Below are positions 31,809 through 42,059 of a stretch of DNA of 64,000 nt, one piece after another. Position numbers and translations under genes: made by a program. How positions within the stretch are numbered: the stretch's first letter is position 1; each line of letters begins with the position of its first letter. Source of the DNA: Sulfuricurvum sp. (GTDB lineage: Bacteria; Campylobacterota; Campylobacteria; Campylobacterales; Sulfurimonadaceae). The DNA lies in NCBI GenBank assembly GCA_030694265.1, contig JAUXYP010000001.1, forward strand, positions 558,001 through 622,000, written 5' to 3'. A model generated the notes under the pieces. The model saw only the letters and a list, made by a program, of their open reading frames with translations. It made no database searches and was not told where the DNA came from.

Positions 31809-34469
31809 ATGACAAACGGTTCACATTGGTCAAAATGGGATTTACATATTCATTCACCTATGACACATCACAATAATCAATATTTTGGTATGACAAATGA
31901 AGATTTTGTTCAGTTAATAGAAAATAACCAGCTTTCAGTGATAGGAATTACGAATTATTATTATTTTCATGAAAATGAACTTGAAGAAATAAGAAGCTTA
32001 ATACATAGAAAAGGCTTAGATACAACAGTCCTTGGTAATCTTGAGTTTAGAATTTCTCAACCCAATAAAGATGGTGAATGGATAAATATTCATTGTATCT
32101 TTGCAGAACACATAACGACTAAACAAATCAATGATTTAATGTCTAAATTACCTATTAGTCAAACAACCACTAGTGGCAAAAAAATATATTGTAGTAAAGA
32201 ATCTATTGATTCTAGCACACTTGATTTATCTCACATCACAATTGATTTCAATGTATTACTACAGCATTTTTCAGAAAATTTTTCTCTCTATCAAGATTAT
32301 ATAATTGCTGTTTGTCCTAATGGATACGGTGGATTTAGACCTGATATGACTGAAGGCCGTTCCTTAGCTGTAGCACTCGAAATTGAGAAAAAAGGACATT
32401 TAATTCTTGGGAGACCACAGGATACAGATTTTTTTCTTAATACCATTCGTTATGTTGATGCAGTACAAAAGCCTGTATTTTCTTGCTCTGATGCTCATAA
32501 AAATACAGATATTGGAGCTAAGTTTACATGGATAAAAGCAAAAGCAACATTTGATGGATTAAAACAAACCATTTACGAACCTTCTTTACGAGTAAATATT
32601 CAGGAAACTTCTCCATATTTAGACTATCCTAAATCTTTTTTTTCAAAAATAACAATTGAAAGACCATTGGACGTTTTTGGTAATGAAAAATTATGTCTGC
32701 AACAGGATACCATTGAACTAAATAGAGACTTGGTTGCGATTATTGGTGGACGAGGAAGTGGGAAAAGTATCTTACTTGATCATATATTCAAAACATTCAA
32801 TAATAATCGAATCATAAATAATCCAAGATTGACAAATATTAGTGAAAATAATCAATTTATAGTTGAATACACAAAAACTGATAGTTCCATAGCACAATAT
32901 GTGCTATCTAATGAGAACTATCTTCACTATGTTCATATTACCCAAAGTGAAGTGAAACAAATTATAGAGGAACCTGATAAATTTAGCAAAGTAATTTTTG
33001 ATATGTTGTCGATTTCTTCTGAAATCAATAAAGAAATCCTAGTTGAGCTAAGTGATAAGGTCGGAATTTATTTATCTAAAATTGATGCTCTTTCAAGATA
33101 TAAAATAGAAGAGATAGAAAGTAATAAGCACAAATATGAGAAATTTATTGAGGATTTGAAAAATACAGAAAATCAAGCATTATTAGACGAATTTCAAAAG
33201 AACGAAGCAAAAAAAACACAAATAGAAAAATTAAAAACTTTTAATAATATCTTAGTTACGGATTTGCAAAGTTTTGAAATCAGTACAAATGAAAAATTGC
33301 AATATGTAAAAAATACATATCACGAACTTACAAATTCAATAGTAACTATTTCCGAAATTCAACTAGCATCTCAAGCTGAAGAATTAAATGCAATCAATGA
33401 AACTATAAATCAATTTATCAACCAATTAAATGAGCAAAATGAAGAAATAAAGAAAAAATTTCAAGAAGCTGGATTCATGCAGGATATCAGTGTATTGACT
33501 AGTCAATTAATAGATTATGAACGACAATTGACACAATGTATGGATGAACTTGGAGCTATTAATCATCTTCAAAATGATATTGCTACTGCCAAACAAAATA
33601 TTAAAAATTCTGTCGAACTTTTCAAACTTTCTATAGAAACAAAACAAAGAGAAATGAATGAAAAATGGACTATCCTGAAAACTAGTAGTGATCCTATTCA
33701 ACAAGAAATCAAGACGGCTCTTTCAGAAAATATCATTTTAAATTCAACCATTCGATTTGACCAAACCAATTTTTATAGCTATATTGATCAACATATTAAT
33801 GGCCAAAGATTTCGTTCATCTGGCGGCAGAAGTAAAATAGAGCGTATACAAAATGAAATAGTTAATCTTCAAACTCTACAGGACTTCTTAAACCTCATTA
33901 ATGGTGAACCAATTATAAATGTTGGTATGGAAAACCATATCAGTATTTATGACTTTATAGAGAAGATTTGTCCACTTGATGATATTCTTTATGATACCGA
34001 AAGTAAAAAAAATATTTTTACGTCATTGATTTCAAATATTGAAAAAATAGTATCATTAAATGCTGAAGTAACAATACAAGATGGCTCTCGTATTAAAGCT
34101 ATAGATGAATTATCAGCTGGAATGAAAGGTACCTTATACACAAAGGTAAAATTGTTAACAAATGCTTTTGAAACTCCAGTTATATTTGATCAACCCGAAG
34201 ATGATCTTGACAATGATTTCATCATGAATAATATGGTAACTTTATTTAGAAAACTCAAAAAGTACAGACAAATTATAATTGTTACCCATAATCCAAATCT
34301 AGTGATAAACGCAGATGCTGAACAAGTAATTATTGCAAATAATGAAAATGAGCACATTTCCTATAAATCAGGCGCTATAGAAAATAAAGAAATCAGGGAA
34401 CAAATATGTCAGATTCTTGAAGGTGGAGAAAGTGCTTTTAAAAACCGTGAACGAAAATACAATATTTAA
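31809..34469 (+). CDS. PHP-domain/SMC-like ATPase, TrlF-like
   Basis: An 886-residue protein. Residues about 8-280 are a PHP phosphoesterase-like domain starting with WDLHIHSP and ending with CSDAHKNTD. A Walker A, GGRGSGKS, sits at 313-320. A long coiled coil covers about 430-660, and the C-terminal head has ELSAGMKG and FDQPEDDLDN (Walker B region). This is the layout of TrlF-family AAA-like ATPases, found in defence islands. The gene is strikingly AT-rich against sbcC and the DUF2779 gene on either side, which points to insertion as a unit with the next gene. Target unknown. Confidence 0.8.
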   Translation: MTNGSHWSKWDLHIHSPMTHHNNQYFGMTNEDFVQLIENNQLSVIGITNYYYFHENELEEIRSLIHRKGLDTTVLGNLEFRISQPNKDGEWINIHCIFAEHITTKQINDLMSKLPISQTTTSGKKIYCSKESIDSSTLDLSHITIDFNVLLQHFSENFSLYQDYIIAVCPNGYGGFRPDMTEGRSLAVALEIEKKGHLILGRPQDTDFFLNTIRYVDAVQKPVFSCSDAHKNTDIGAKFTWIKAKATFDGLKQTIYEPSLRVNIQETSPYLDYPKSFFSKITIERPLDVFGNEKLCLQQDTIELNRDLVAIIGGRGSGKSILLDHIFKTFNNNRIINNPRLTNISENNQFIVEYTKTDSSIAQYVLSNENYLHYVHITQSEVKQIIEEPDKFSKVIFDMLSISSEINKEILVELSDKVGIYLSKIDALSRYKIEEIESNKHKYEKFIEDLKNTENQALLDEFQKNEAKKTQIEKLKTFNNILVTDLQSFEISTNEKLQYVKNTYHELTNSIVTISEIQLASQAEELNAINETINQFINQLNEQNEEIKKKFQEAGFMQDISVLTSQLIDYERQLTQCMDELGAINHLQNDIATAKQNIKNSVELFKLSIETKQREMNEKWTILKTSSDPIQQEIKTALSENIILNSTIRFDQTNFYSYIDQHINGQRFRSSGGRSKIERIQNEIVNLQTLQDFLNLINGEPIINVGMENHISIYDFIEKICPLDDILYDTESKKNIFTSLISNIEKIVSLNAEVTIQDGSRIKAIDELSAGMKGTLYTKVKLLTNAFETPVIFDQPEDDLDNDFIMNNMVTLFRKLKKYRQIIIVTHNPNLVINADAEQVIIANNENEHISYKSGAIENKEIREQICQILEGGESAFKNRERKYNI

Positions 34470-34476
34470 AGGGTAA

Positions 34477-35007
34477 ATGATGGGATTAAATTACAAAAAC
34501 TTGGATGAAATCACAAGAAGCCATATGCTAAAAGAACTTGAGGTAGGTGGATATTATGAAAGCCCGAGATTACGAGATGGCAACTTTATTGCGTGGAAAA
34601 ATGTATTACAAGAAGCTGCTAAATCCTTTAATGATATTTGGCTCGAACATCAAATTGATGAAAAATCTTTACTAAAGAGCCATGAAACTCGTCATGCAGC
34701 AAAAGGTATTACCACTGTTAAAGTTCCTGTTAATGCTGCACAATCATTAGCAGAGGGAGAATTTAATAGATTTTATTTGCGTGGTATTTGTTCTCGTGCA
34801 ATTAGTGAAGGATATGAATATTTACGCATTTACCGTGCAAAATCTGTAGACTCACCACGTTCTGAGTCAATAACAAAAATAGGCACTCTTGTAAAAGCTG
34901 ATATATTGCTTGAAGAATTGAGGAAAAACAATTTTACTGATAATGCTCTTGGATTACCGGCCGGACCGAATTCTGGTCTTTCTGCTGAAATTGTCTTTGA
35001 AAAGTAG
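34477..35007 (+). CDS. Unknown partner of the TrlF-like ATPase
   Basis: A 176-residue protein seven bases after the TrlF-like gene, and equally AT-rich. The middle contains EFNRFYLRGICSRAISEG followed by LRIYRAKSVDSPR, then IGTLVKADILLEELR. I do not recognise a named domain. The shared composition and near-coupled start suggest a two-gene module with the ATPase, where this small basic/helical protein could be effector, sensor or antitoxin. Confidence 0.7.
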   Translation: MMGLNYKNLDEITRSHMLKELEVGGYYESPRLRDGNFIAWKNVLQEAAKSFNDIWLEHQIDEKSLLKSHETRHAAKGITTVKVPVNAAQSLAEGEFNRFYLRGICSRAISEGYEYLRIYRAKSVDSPRSESITKIGTLVKADILLEELRKNNFTDNALGLPAGPNSGLSAEIVFEK

Positions 35008-35013
35008 ATTATT

Positions 35014-36501
35014 ATGACCCTCTCTAAATCCCTCTACACTAAAGGCATCCAATGCAATAAAGCTCTTTGGCTGAAAAAATACAGCCCTGAGGTATTAAGT
35101 CCTCCTGATGCTACGGCACTCACACGGTTCGAGACAGGAAATATCGTCGGTGATCTGGCATGTGCCCTCTTCCCTAACGGTCGTGAAATCCCCTATATGG
35201 AGAAGAATTTCAGAGGGATGGCGGAGCTGACACGAGAGTGGATGGATGAGGGGTTAGAGTATATCTATGAGGCTACGTTTATCCATGAGGGGATCGTCGT
35301 GATGGTCGATGTCCTCCGCGTTACTCCCTATGGTGTAGAGATATACGAGGTCAAAAGCTCCAGCGAGGTCAAGGATATTTATGTGCACGATGTCTCTATA
35401 CAGCGCTACGTCATTGAGAGCCTTGGATACACCGTCACAAACTGCTATGTCGTCCATATCGACACCTCCTACGTGCGGGGGGGTAATCTCGATCTAAGTG
35501 CCCTCTTTACCATCGCTGATGTCAACGAAGCGGTCGATGCGCTGATGAGCGGTGTCCCTGCCAAACTTGCCGAATTTGAAGCACACTTAAGCGACCGAGA
35601 GAGCGAACCCGCCATCGAAATCGGTAAGCACTGCAAAAACCCCTATGATTGCGACGCGATGCACTATTGCTGGAAAGTACAGCGAAGCATCCCCGATTAC
35701 TCCGTCTTTAATATCTTTAACCTCGGGAGCAAGAATCAGGTCGAGCTGTACAATCAGGGGATCGTTCGGATCGAAGAGATACCCGATAGCTATAAAATGA
35801 CCCCCATCCAACAGCAAAAAGTCGATAACTGGAAAAGCCAACGCACCTACGTCGACCGCGACACTATTGCGGAGTTCCTCTCCACCCTCACCTATCCGAT
35901 TTACCACCTCGATTTCGAGACGTTTCAGCAAGCGGTTCCGCAATGGTCAGGAATTAGCCCCTATCAGCAGATACCGTTTCAGTATTCGCTCCATATCGAA
36001 CACAGCGACGGGACTCTGGAACATCGGGAGTTTTTGGCACCCGCAGGAGCCGATCCCCGCTATACACTCGCACAACAGCTGATCCATGACATTCCCGATA
36101 ACGTTACAGTACTGGCGTATAACATGAGTTTCGAGAAAGGGGTGATCGAAAAACTTTCCCAGAGCTTCCCCGATCTCAGTGAACGCCTCAAAAGCATCAT
36201 TCCCAACATAGGTGATCTCATGGTACCGTTTCAAAAGGGACATTACGTGACCCCATCCATGAACGGAAGCTACTCGATCAAATACGTCCTCCCTTCCCTC
36301 GTCCCCGAGATGGCACAAGCCTACAAACAGCTCGACGGTGTGCAAAACGGCGGCGAAGCGATGAATGCCTACGCCAAGCTTTCGACGATGGAAGATGCAG
36401 AGCAAGAGCGCATCTCTCGTGCGCTCCTCGAATACTGCAAACTAGATACACTGGCGATGGTCAGGGTACATCAAAAACTCAGAGAGGTTATTACAAAATG
36501 A
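35014..36501 (+). CDS. DUF2779 protein: Cas4/RecB-like nuclease plus DEDD-like exonuclease
   Basis: A 495-residue two-domain protein. The N-terminal part has a PD-(D/E)xK core, VDVLRV then EIYEVKSSS, and four cysteines (IQCNKALW and CKNPYDCDAMHYC) placed as in Cas4/AddB Fe-S nucleases. The C-terminal DUF2779 part has an RNase H-like exonuclease pattern: HLDFETF, AYNMSFEKGV and YCKLDTLAM. It would cut and trim DNA or RNA. It overlaps the dgt start by four bases and belongs to the sbcD operon in composition. Confidence 0.82.
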   Translation: MTLSKSLYTKGIQCNKALWLKKYSPEVLSPPDATALTRFETGNIVGDLACALFPNGREIPYMEKNFRGMAELTREWMDEGLEYIYEATFIHEGIVVMVDVLRVTPYGVEIYEVKSSSEVKDIYVHDVSIQRYVIESLGYTVTNCYVVHIDTSYVRGGNLDLSALFTIADVNEAVDALMSGVPAKLAEFEAHLSDRESEPAIEIGKHCKNPYDCDAMHYCWKVQRSIPDYSVFNIFNLGSKNQVELYNQGIVRIEEIPDSYKMTPIQQQKVDNWKSQRTYVDRDTIAEFLSTLTYPIYHLDFETFQQAVPQWSGISPYQQIPFQYSLHIEHSDGTLEHREFLAPAGADPRYTLAQQLIHDIPDNVTVLAYNMSFEKGVIEKLSQSFPDLSERLKSIIPNIGDLMVPFQKGHYVTPSMNGSYSIKYVLPSLVPEMAQAYKQLDGVQNGGEAMNAYAKLSTMEDAEQERISRALLEYCKLDTLAMVRVHQKLREVITK

Positions 36502-37940
36502 TCGACTACCGCACCAAACTTACCCTTCACCGTCAGCTCTACCCATTCAAAGATTTAGAGTATTCCATCGAAAGTGATCGAGGACGGATTCTCTCATCTC
36601 CCGCATTTCGCCGGCTCCAGAAGCGGACACAAGTATTCGCTCTGGAACTTAATGCCTCAATCCGTACACGACTGACCCATTCGCTCGAAGTCTCACAAAC
36701 AGCCCGTTTTATCGCTAAATCAATCCTCTCAAAACTCGCTGAAAATGGACTCAATACATACGGACTAGAAGGGATGGAAAACGCTTTTATCTCGACCTCT
36801 GAAATGACAAGTTTGTTGCACGATATCGGCAATCCCCCTTTCGGTCATTTCGCCGAAGAGACGATCAATAAATGGATGCGAACTCATGCTATACCATTGA
36901 TCGATACTATAGATATAACTTCTGAAACTGCATCAGTCTTGAAAGAAACTCTAAAAATTGACATCGTAAACTATGACGGGAACGCCCAAGCAATCCGTCT
37001 CATCGCAAAGCTTCAGCGTCTTAATCTCTCCTATTCCCAAACTCTTGCCGTCCTTAAATACACACGCGGAGCCTATGAACCTAAGCCCTCTTCTAACGAT
37101 CCACTAAGCTACCTCAAGAAAAAACCGGGTTATTACTACAGCGAACGAGACTATATTCACACCCTGCAAGAATCACTTGAAGTCGCACCGGGGCATAGAT
37201 TTCCCCTCACTTACATCATGGAAGCGGCTGACGATATCTCTTATCTCACTGCCGATCTGGAAGATTCGGTCGAAAAAGGGATCTTGAATCTCGATCAGGT
37301 ATACGATCTTATCCGTAAAGCGTGCGAGGAAGAAAATGAGCATTACCTCCTTGATCTGATACAAGACAAATACGAAAAAGCCAAACGCAACGAAGCCCCT
37401 TATCAGTTCAATATGTTTTTCACTCTCACCCGTGCACAGCTTGTCCGTGAACTGGTCGGTCATGTCGTAGATATTTACATTGCCAATCATGAAGCAATCT
37501 ATGAAGGTAGTTTCAACGCGGCACTTCTTGAATATGACAAAGAGAGCCCTTATTATAAAGCGGTCAATATCCTCAAAAAAATCTCAACCAAATACATCTA
37601 TCAAAACAAAGAGGTTCAAACTCTAGAACTTCAAGGCTATACGATTGTCAACGGATTGCTAAATATCTATAAACCGCTGCTGGAACTAAGTACGGATGAT
37701 TTTGGGAAACTGCTGCAAGAGGAGAAGATAGCATGCTTCATCGCAATGCGTCTCATCCGACGTATTTCCTCAAAACAGATCGTCGCATACCAAGCTGATG
37801 TTAACACACTCGATAATGAAGACAAAGAGACTTATGCACTGATGGAACTTTACTATCGTATTCGCCTTATTACGGATTACATCAGTGGAATGACAGATGA
37901 TTTTGCGCTCAATGAGTATCAGACACTGATGGCGTTATAA
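36498..37940 (+). CDS. dgt: Deoxyguanosinetriphosphate triphosphohydrolase (HD domain)
   Basis: A 480-residue dGTPase. HD-domain residues are seen in RLTHSLEV, SLLHDIGNPPFGHFAEE and MEAADDISYLTADLED; the N-terminal start has FRRLQKRTQVF, typical of Dgt. It hydrolyses dGTP to deoxyguanosine and triphosphate. dGTPases can serve antiviral nucleotide depletion, and its position in a nuclease operon with a four-base overlap to the DUF2779 gene supports that, though a housekeeping role remains possible. Confidence 0.92.
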   Translation: MIDYRTKLTLHRQLYPFKDLEYSIESDRGRILSSPAFRRLQKRTQVFALELNASIRTRLTHSLEVSQTARFIAKSILSKLAENGLNTYGLEGMENAFISTSEMTSLLHDIGNPPFGHFAEETINKWMRTHAIPLIDTIDITSETASVLKETLKIDIVNYDGNAQAIRLIAKLQRLNLSYSQTLAVLKYTRGAYEPKPSSNDPLSYLKKKPGYYYSERDYIHTLQESLEVAPGHRFPLTYIMEAADDISYLTADLEDSVEKGILNLDQVYDLIRKACEEENEHYLLDLIQDKYEKAKRNEAPYQFNMFFTLTRAQLVRELVGHVVDIYIANHEAIYEGSFNAALLEYDKESPYYKAVNILKKISTKYIYQNKEVQTLELQGYTIVNGLLNIYKPLLELSTDDFGKLLQEEKIACFIAMRLIRRISSKQIVAYQADVNTLDNEDKETYALMELYYRIRLITDYISGMTDDFALNEYQTLMAL

Positions 37941-37951
37941 AAGTAGAAACT

Positions 37952-38725
37952 ATGAACTATGGAAAAACACAAGATGGTAATCCTCATAAACTGGTTATTA
38001 ATCAACATATTTTTCCAGCTAAAAGTATTAGTCGTTTTTATAATCATAAAAAAAACGTAGATGTAAAAAATCTAAGGACCAATGCCACCTTTTATGCGAA
38101 AGCAGAAAATCCCATCTTTTGTGCAAAACGAGCGTGGAACCAAAAAGCAGAAACACGTGTCATGAAAGACATTGAAGATAAGTTCCAGATAGTTGCAGAT
38201 CATATATCTTCTACTCTTCTGACATCAATTACAGAGTACGAAAAAGAGATAATTAATGAATTTTTTGCATTATGGAATATCAGATTTTATTACAATGCAC
38301 AAGATATTCAAGATTATGCAATCAATGGAGCGACTGGACTATCAAAATGTTATACACTTGATGAGCAAGAACAATTAGAAAAAGCTGGTATCTCAGTAAT
38401 TAGACCAGATTTTACAATCTCAAGTCGAGATGTGACTTCAGTTCAAATTTTTAGAAATCTTATGGAAGTAAAAAAAACATTATCTGATTCATTATGGGGC
38501 ATTCTATATGCCAAAGAAGGTGAGTTTATTGTTCCAGATAATTGTTCAAATGGAAGATATATTCCTTTAACACCCACAATATGCCTTTTAGCACACTCGG
38601 AAAATGGAGTTATTGATAAAGAAGGAGTTAAAGAAATTAATATAAAGGCTATCGAATCAAGTAAATATTATTACTTCGCTAATGATCTTTGTAAATGTCC
38701 TGGATATGAATTTTGTACTTTATAA
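37952..38725 (+). CDS. Hypothetical protein, resembles DUF4238
   Basis: A 257-residue AT-rich protein. The N-terminus, INQHIFPAKSISRFYNHKK, recalls the QHYIPxxYLRxF start of DUF4238 proteins, which are found in mobile and defence contexts with unknown function. The C-terminus has CKCPGYEFC, a possible metal site. It follows dgt by 11 bases on the same strand and converges on hsdR. Composition differs from dgt, so it is probably a later addition to the operon. Confidence 0.6.
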   Translation: MNYGKTQDGNPHKLVINQHIFPAKSISRFYNHKKNVDVKNLRTNATFYAKAENPIFCAKRAWNQKAETRVMKDIEDKFQIVADHISSTLLTSITEYEKEIINEFFALWNIRFYYNAQDIQDYAINGATGLSKCYTLDEQEQLEKAGISVIRPDFTISSRDVTSVQIFRNLMEVKKTLSDSLWGILYAKEGEFIVPDNCSNGRYIPLTPTICLLAHSENGVIDKEGVKEINIKAIESSKYYYFANDLCKCPGYEFCTL

Positions 38726-38756
38726 AATAGAAATTTCGCCTATAAAAACATCGGAT

Positions 38757-41700
38757 TTATAACGTCAAACTATTGCTTGTACTCATGTCCACTTTATCTA
38801 TCAGTTGAATCACGCTAAATATAGCGCTTTGTTCCTGCTCACTCAGACTATCCAGTTCACTCGACAATGGATGAATGTCACTGAAGAGTTGTTCTTTAAC
38901 ACTCACCAGCGAGTCGTGAATATCACGGTATGTCTTGCCAAAGATGATATTTTTAATTTTATTGATCAGCTCGACTTGCTTTTGGGTATAGCTCCCTGAT
39001 GCTATGAAATTATCAAATATTTTATTCGCTACCTCTTTTTTCGAGGTGTTAAGGATTTCATAAATCATCGCCGTCAGCTCTTCGCTATTATTCATCTTGT
39101 CTTGAATGATTTTGTCCATATCAAAAACGTGGTATTTAATATCGCTAATGTCGGCATCAGTAATCAGGTTAGAATTTTCTAATTCTTTAATCACCTGCAA
39201 TCCGGCAATGTACGCATCCAGTATCTTTTGCACTTCTGTTTTTACACTTGAAGCGTCAATGTAATCTGCACTTGATAAAGTTCGTACCTCTTTTATATCA
39301 TCAAAAAACGTTGTTTTAATCGTTGCTGTGCCTTTTTCGAGTGAAAGGTTAGCTAAGTGTTCAAGGTTGTTTCTAACCTCTTCTAGGGCTTCTAGGCTAT
39401 CCTTGAGTGGGTATGATCCATTTAAAACTTTATCAATAGTTTCTACTTGTTCTTTAATCGCATTTACGTTGTGCGCTTTTGATTTGAGAATCAGGCAGCG
39501 ATCTTTGATCTCGCTGATGTATTCTTTGTTATCTTTGCCCTTAACGATAGACTCTTGAGCATTTAAAATCAGCATTTGAAATCGTTGTACATCAAAAGTG
39601 GTATTGTCTTCGATATATTCAGCCACAATTTTCAAGTTATTATAGATAGCATCTGTCAAGTACTCTAGATCAACATTGTGTAACTCTTCGATAATATGTC
39701 GATGTTTTTTTAGATAATATTCATTTGCATCGAGTGAATACACCTGTGATTTGACAATGCTGAGTATGTCCTCTTTGAGTGCAGATGGGGCCATCGTTCG
39801 AAGAAGCCCTACCCTTTTTAAGAAGAGCCGCTCTTTTAAAGAGCTAGTTTTAGTAGATGGCAGTCCTTTGGCGTTGATACCAAAATAAGAAAAATTCGAA
39901 CAAAAATCAAATATCTGAAAACTTGTTTTATCTTTTCCTTCGCCATAAATATTAGGACAAAGTCTCGTGCCTCGCCCGATCATCTGCCAGAATTTAATCT
40001 TTGATTTTACGGGCTTAAAAAAGACGAGATTTAAGAGTTCAGGAATATCAATACCCGTATCCAGCATATCGACACTAATAGCGATCTGAGGGTTGTGATT
40101 AGGGTTCTTGAAATTATCCATCAGACTGTCTACATGCGATATCTCGCTGTGGATGATCTCTGCCTCTTCGCTTCGGTGTGGATAGAGCAGATCAAAAATC
40201 TCTTTGATATACTCCGCATGCTTTTTGTTTTTGGCGAAGATGATCGTTTTACCGATTTTATTCCCCTCGTCTATTTTAAAAGCATGCTCGTCCAGATATT
40301 TTAAAACTTTCTCATTCGTCTCTTTATTGAGTACTCTTTGATTTATTTCCGATGAGGATATCTCTTGTTCATCCTCTTCAAACTTCTCCTCAAACTCCTC
40401 TTTCTCTTCATCACTGAGATCAGCGTACTTGATCCCCCGCTGTACGATTCCAAGATCGATTTCATAAGGGTTAAAGTCTACTAAGTTCCCATCATCGATA
40501 GCTTGTCGTAGTGCATACGCATCCGTTGGCTCTTCAAACCCTGTTTGAAAAAATTCATAGGTATTCTTATGCAGCTCTTCCGCAGGTGTTGCCGTAAGCC
40601 CCAAGACAAAAGCATCAAAATACTCAAAAATAGACTTATACTTTTTATAAATTGTTCTATGCGCTTCATCAACCACAATAAGATCAAAATAGGCAGGGTT
40701 ATAGGCGCCCTTTCGTATGAGATTATGCACCGTTTCATAGGTTCCAAAATGCATACGATTGTCTAGATCTTTCTCGTCGATAAGATTGACACATGTTTCA
40801 TTTAGATAAGTAGAAAAGTTATTTTTTGCCTGTTTTACCAACTCGCGTCTATCGGCCAAAAACAGTACTTTTCGCACCCATCCCGCACGGATAAGAACGT
40901 CACTTAGACTCGCACTCACACGGGTCTTTCCTGTCCCTGTAGCCATAACGAGCAATGCTCTCATCTGATACGCTTCAAAAGCCGTTAGAACACTCTTAAT
41001 AACTCTTTTTTGATACCCTCTGTCCGTGATTGTGTCATCTACTGCCAACGTTGAGGGCTTAAATGTTTGCAGTGCGCTCTTCTTTTGTAGGGCACGTACC
41101 AATTCAGATTTAGGAAAAAAGCTGTGTATCTCTCGCCATGGATAGATACCGTTAGTAAACTCGATTACCCGACCGTTGGTAACAAAGGTTAAAACATCTT
41201 TTCCAAACTCCTTTTCCAATGCATAGGTATAAAGCTTGGCCTGATGTTTGCCAGCCGTAACGTTAGTAGAAAACCGTTTAGCTTCGATAACGGCAAGCGG
41301 TGTCCCGTCCTCCGCCCAGATCACATAATCGGCATACCCCGTTGAGCCGTCTTCGAGGGAGAGTTTGTATTCGACATCTATTCCATGTTTAAACTTCTCT
41401 ACATTGTAGCCTGCATCTTGAAGTTCTATGTCGATCAGACGCTGTCGCGTCTCTTTTTCGTTGATATCTTTGAGTTTAACAACCTGATGTTTTTTACGTT
41501 TTTTCTCTGGTTCCGGTTTGGCTTCGAAGGCTGCTTTTAGACTCGTAATTTCCGCTTGAAGTTTAGCATTTTCTTCTTCTAATTTTTGCTGTGCTTCGGT
41601 TTGCTCGATCACCGTATCTTTGGCTTCGTGCGTCCCGCCCAAATAGAGTACCACATACTCGCTGCTCACCTCGTAGTTGCTATAGACCTCGACGATCCAT

Positions 41701-42056
41701 CGTTGAAACTTGTAGAGACACTGGTTGGCATAGAGGCAATCTTTTGAAGATACCATACGATTACTGTGCACCACACTGTTGCCAAGTTTACGGATCAAGT
41801 GCATCTCATCGATAAATTCGGTGGGAACGATCTCTCTGAAAACCTCGTTTGTTATCAGTCCGAATAGATCCATTTCTTTGATCAGCTTCTCATCCAGATC
41901 ATCATCGACACGGTAGACGAATTTGACTGAGTTCTCCAGCGCTTTGCGGGCATAGATCGCCGAAACTTCGGGATCATCGATGATGTTGCGCTCCGCCTTG
42001 ATCGATTCGTTTTGCAAGACGCTGAACTCATGCTGTAAAAAAGAGAAATTGCTCAT
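38757..42056 (-). CDS. hsdR: Type I restriction endonuclease, HsdR
   Basis: A 1,099-residue HsdR. The N-terminal 140 residues look like DUF4145. A coiled coil spans about 150-190. The PD-(D/E)xK nuclease core has GYADYVIWAE and VIEAKRF near residue 257. Helicase motifs include Walker A ATGTGKTR near 377, DEAH near 460, LGLTATP and IGRGTRLCP. It cleaves DNA after translocation once HsdMS meets an unmethylated site. It follows the NTase-HsdS gene by three bases, the last gene of the operon. Full length appears intact. Confidence 0.95.
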   Translation of the reverse strand: MSNFSFLQHEFSVLQNESIKAERNIIDDPEVSAIYARKALENSVKFVYRVDDDLDEKLIKEMDLFGLITNEVFREIVPTEFIDEMHLIRKLGNSVVHSNRMVSSKDCLYANQCLYKFQRWIVEVYSNYEVSSEYVVLYLGGTHEAKDTVIEQTEAQQKLEEENAKLQAEITSLKAAFEAKPEPEKKRKKHQVVKLKDINEKETRQRLIDIELQDAGYNVEKFKHGIDVEYKLSLEDGSTGYADYVIWAEDGTPLAVIEAKRFSTNVTAGKHQAKLYTYALEKEFGKDVLTFVTNGRVIEFTNGIYPWREIHSFFPKSELVRALQKKSALQTFKPSTLAVDDTITDRGYQKRVIKSVLTAFEAYQMRALLVMATGTGKTRVSASLSDVLIRAGWVRKVLFLADRRELVKQAKNNFSTYLNETCVNLIDEKDLDNRMHFGTYETVHNLIRKGAYNPAYFDLIVVDEAHRTIYKKYKSIFEYFDAFVLGLTATPAEELHKNTYEFFQTGFEEPTDAYALRQAIDDGNLVDFNPYEIDLGIVQRGIKYADLSDEEKEEFEEKFEEDEQEISSSEINQRVLNKETNEKVLKYLDEHAFKIDEGNKIGKTIIFAKNKKHAEYIKEIFDLLYPHRSEEAEIIHSEISHVDSLMDNFKNPNHNPQIAISVDMLDTGIDIPELLNLVFFKPVKSKIKFWQMIGRGTRLCPNIYGEGKDKTSFQIFDFCSNFSYFGINAKGLPSTKTSSLKERLFLKRVGLLRTMAPSALKEDILSIVKSQVYSLDANEYYLKKHRHIIEELHNVDLEYLTDAIYNNLKIVAEYIEDNTTFDVQRFQMLILNAQESIVKGKDNKEYISEIKDRCLILKSKAHNVNAIKEQVETIDKVLNGSYPLKDSLEALEEVRNNLEHLANLSLEKGTATIKTTFFDDIKEVRTLSSADYIDASSVKTEVQKILDAYIAGLQVIKELENSNLITDADISDIKYHVFDMDKIIQDKMNNSEELTAMIYEILNTSKKEVANKIFDNFIASGSYTQKQVELINKIKNIIFGKTYRDIHDSLVSVKEQLFSDIHPLSSELDSLSEQEQSAIFSVIQLIDKVDMSTSNSLTL

Positions 42057-42059
42057 TGT

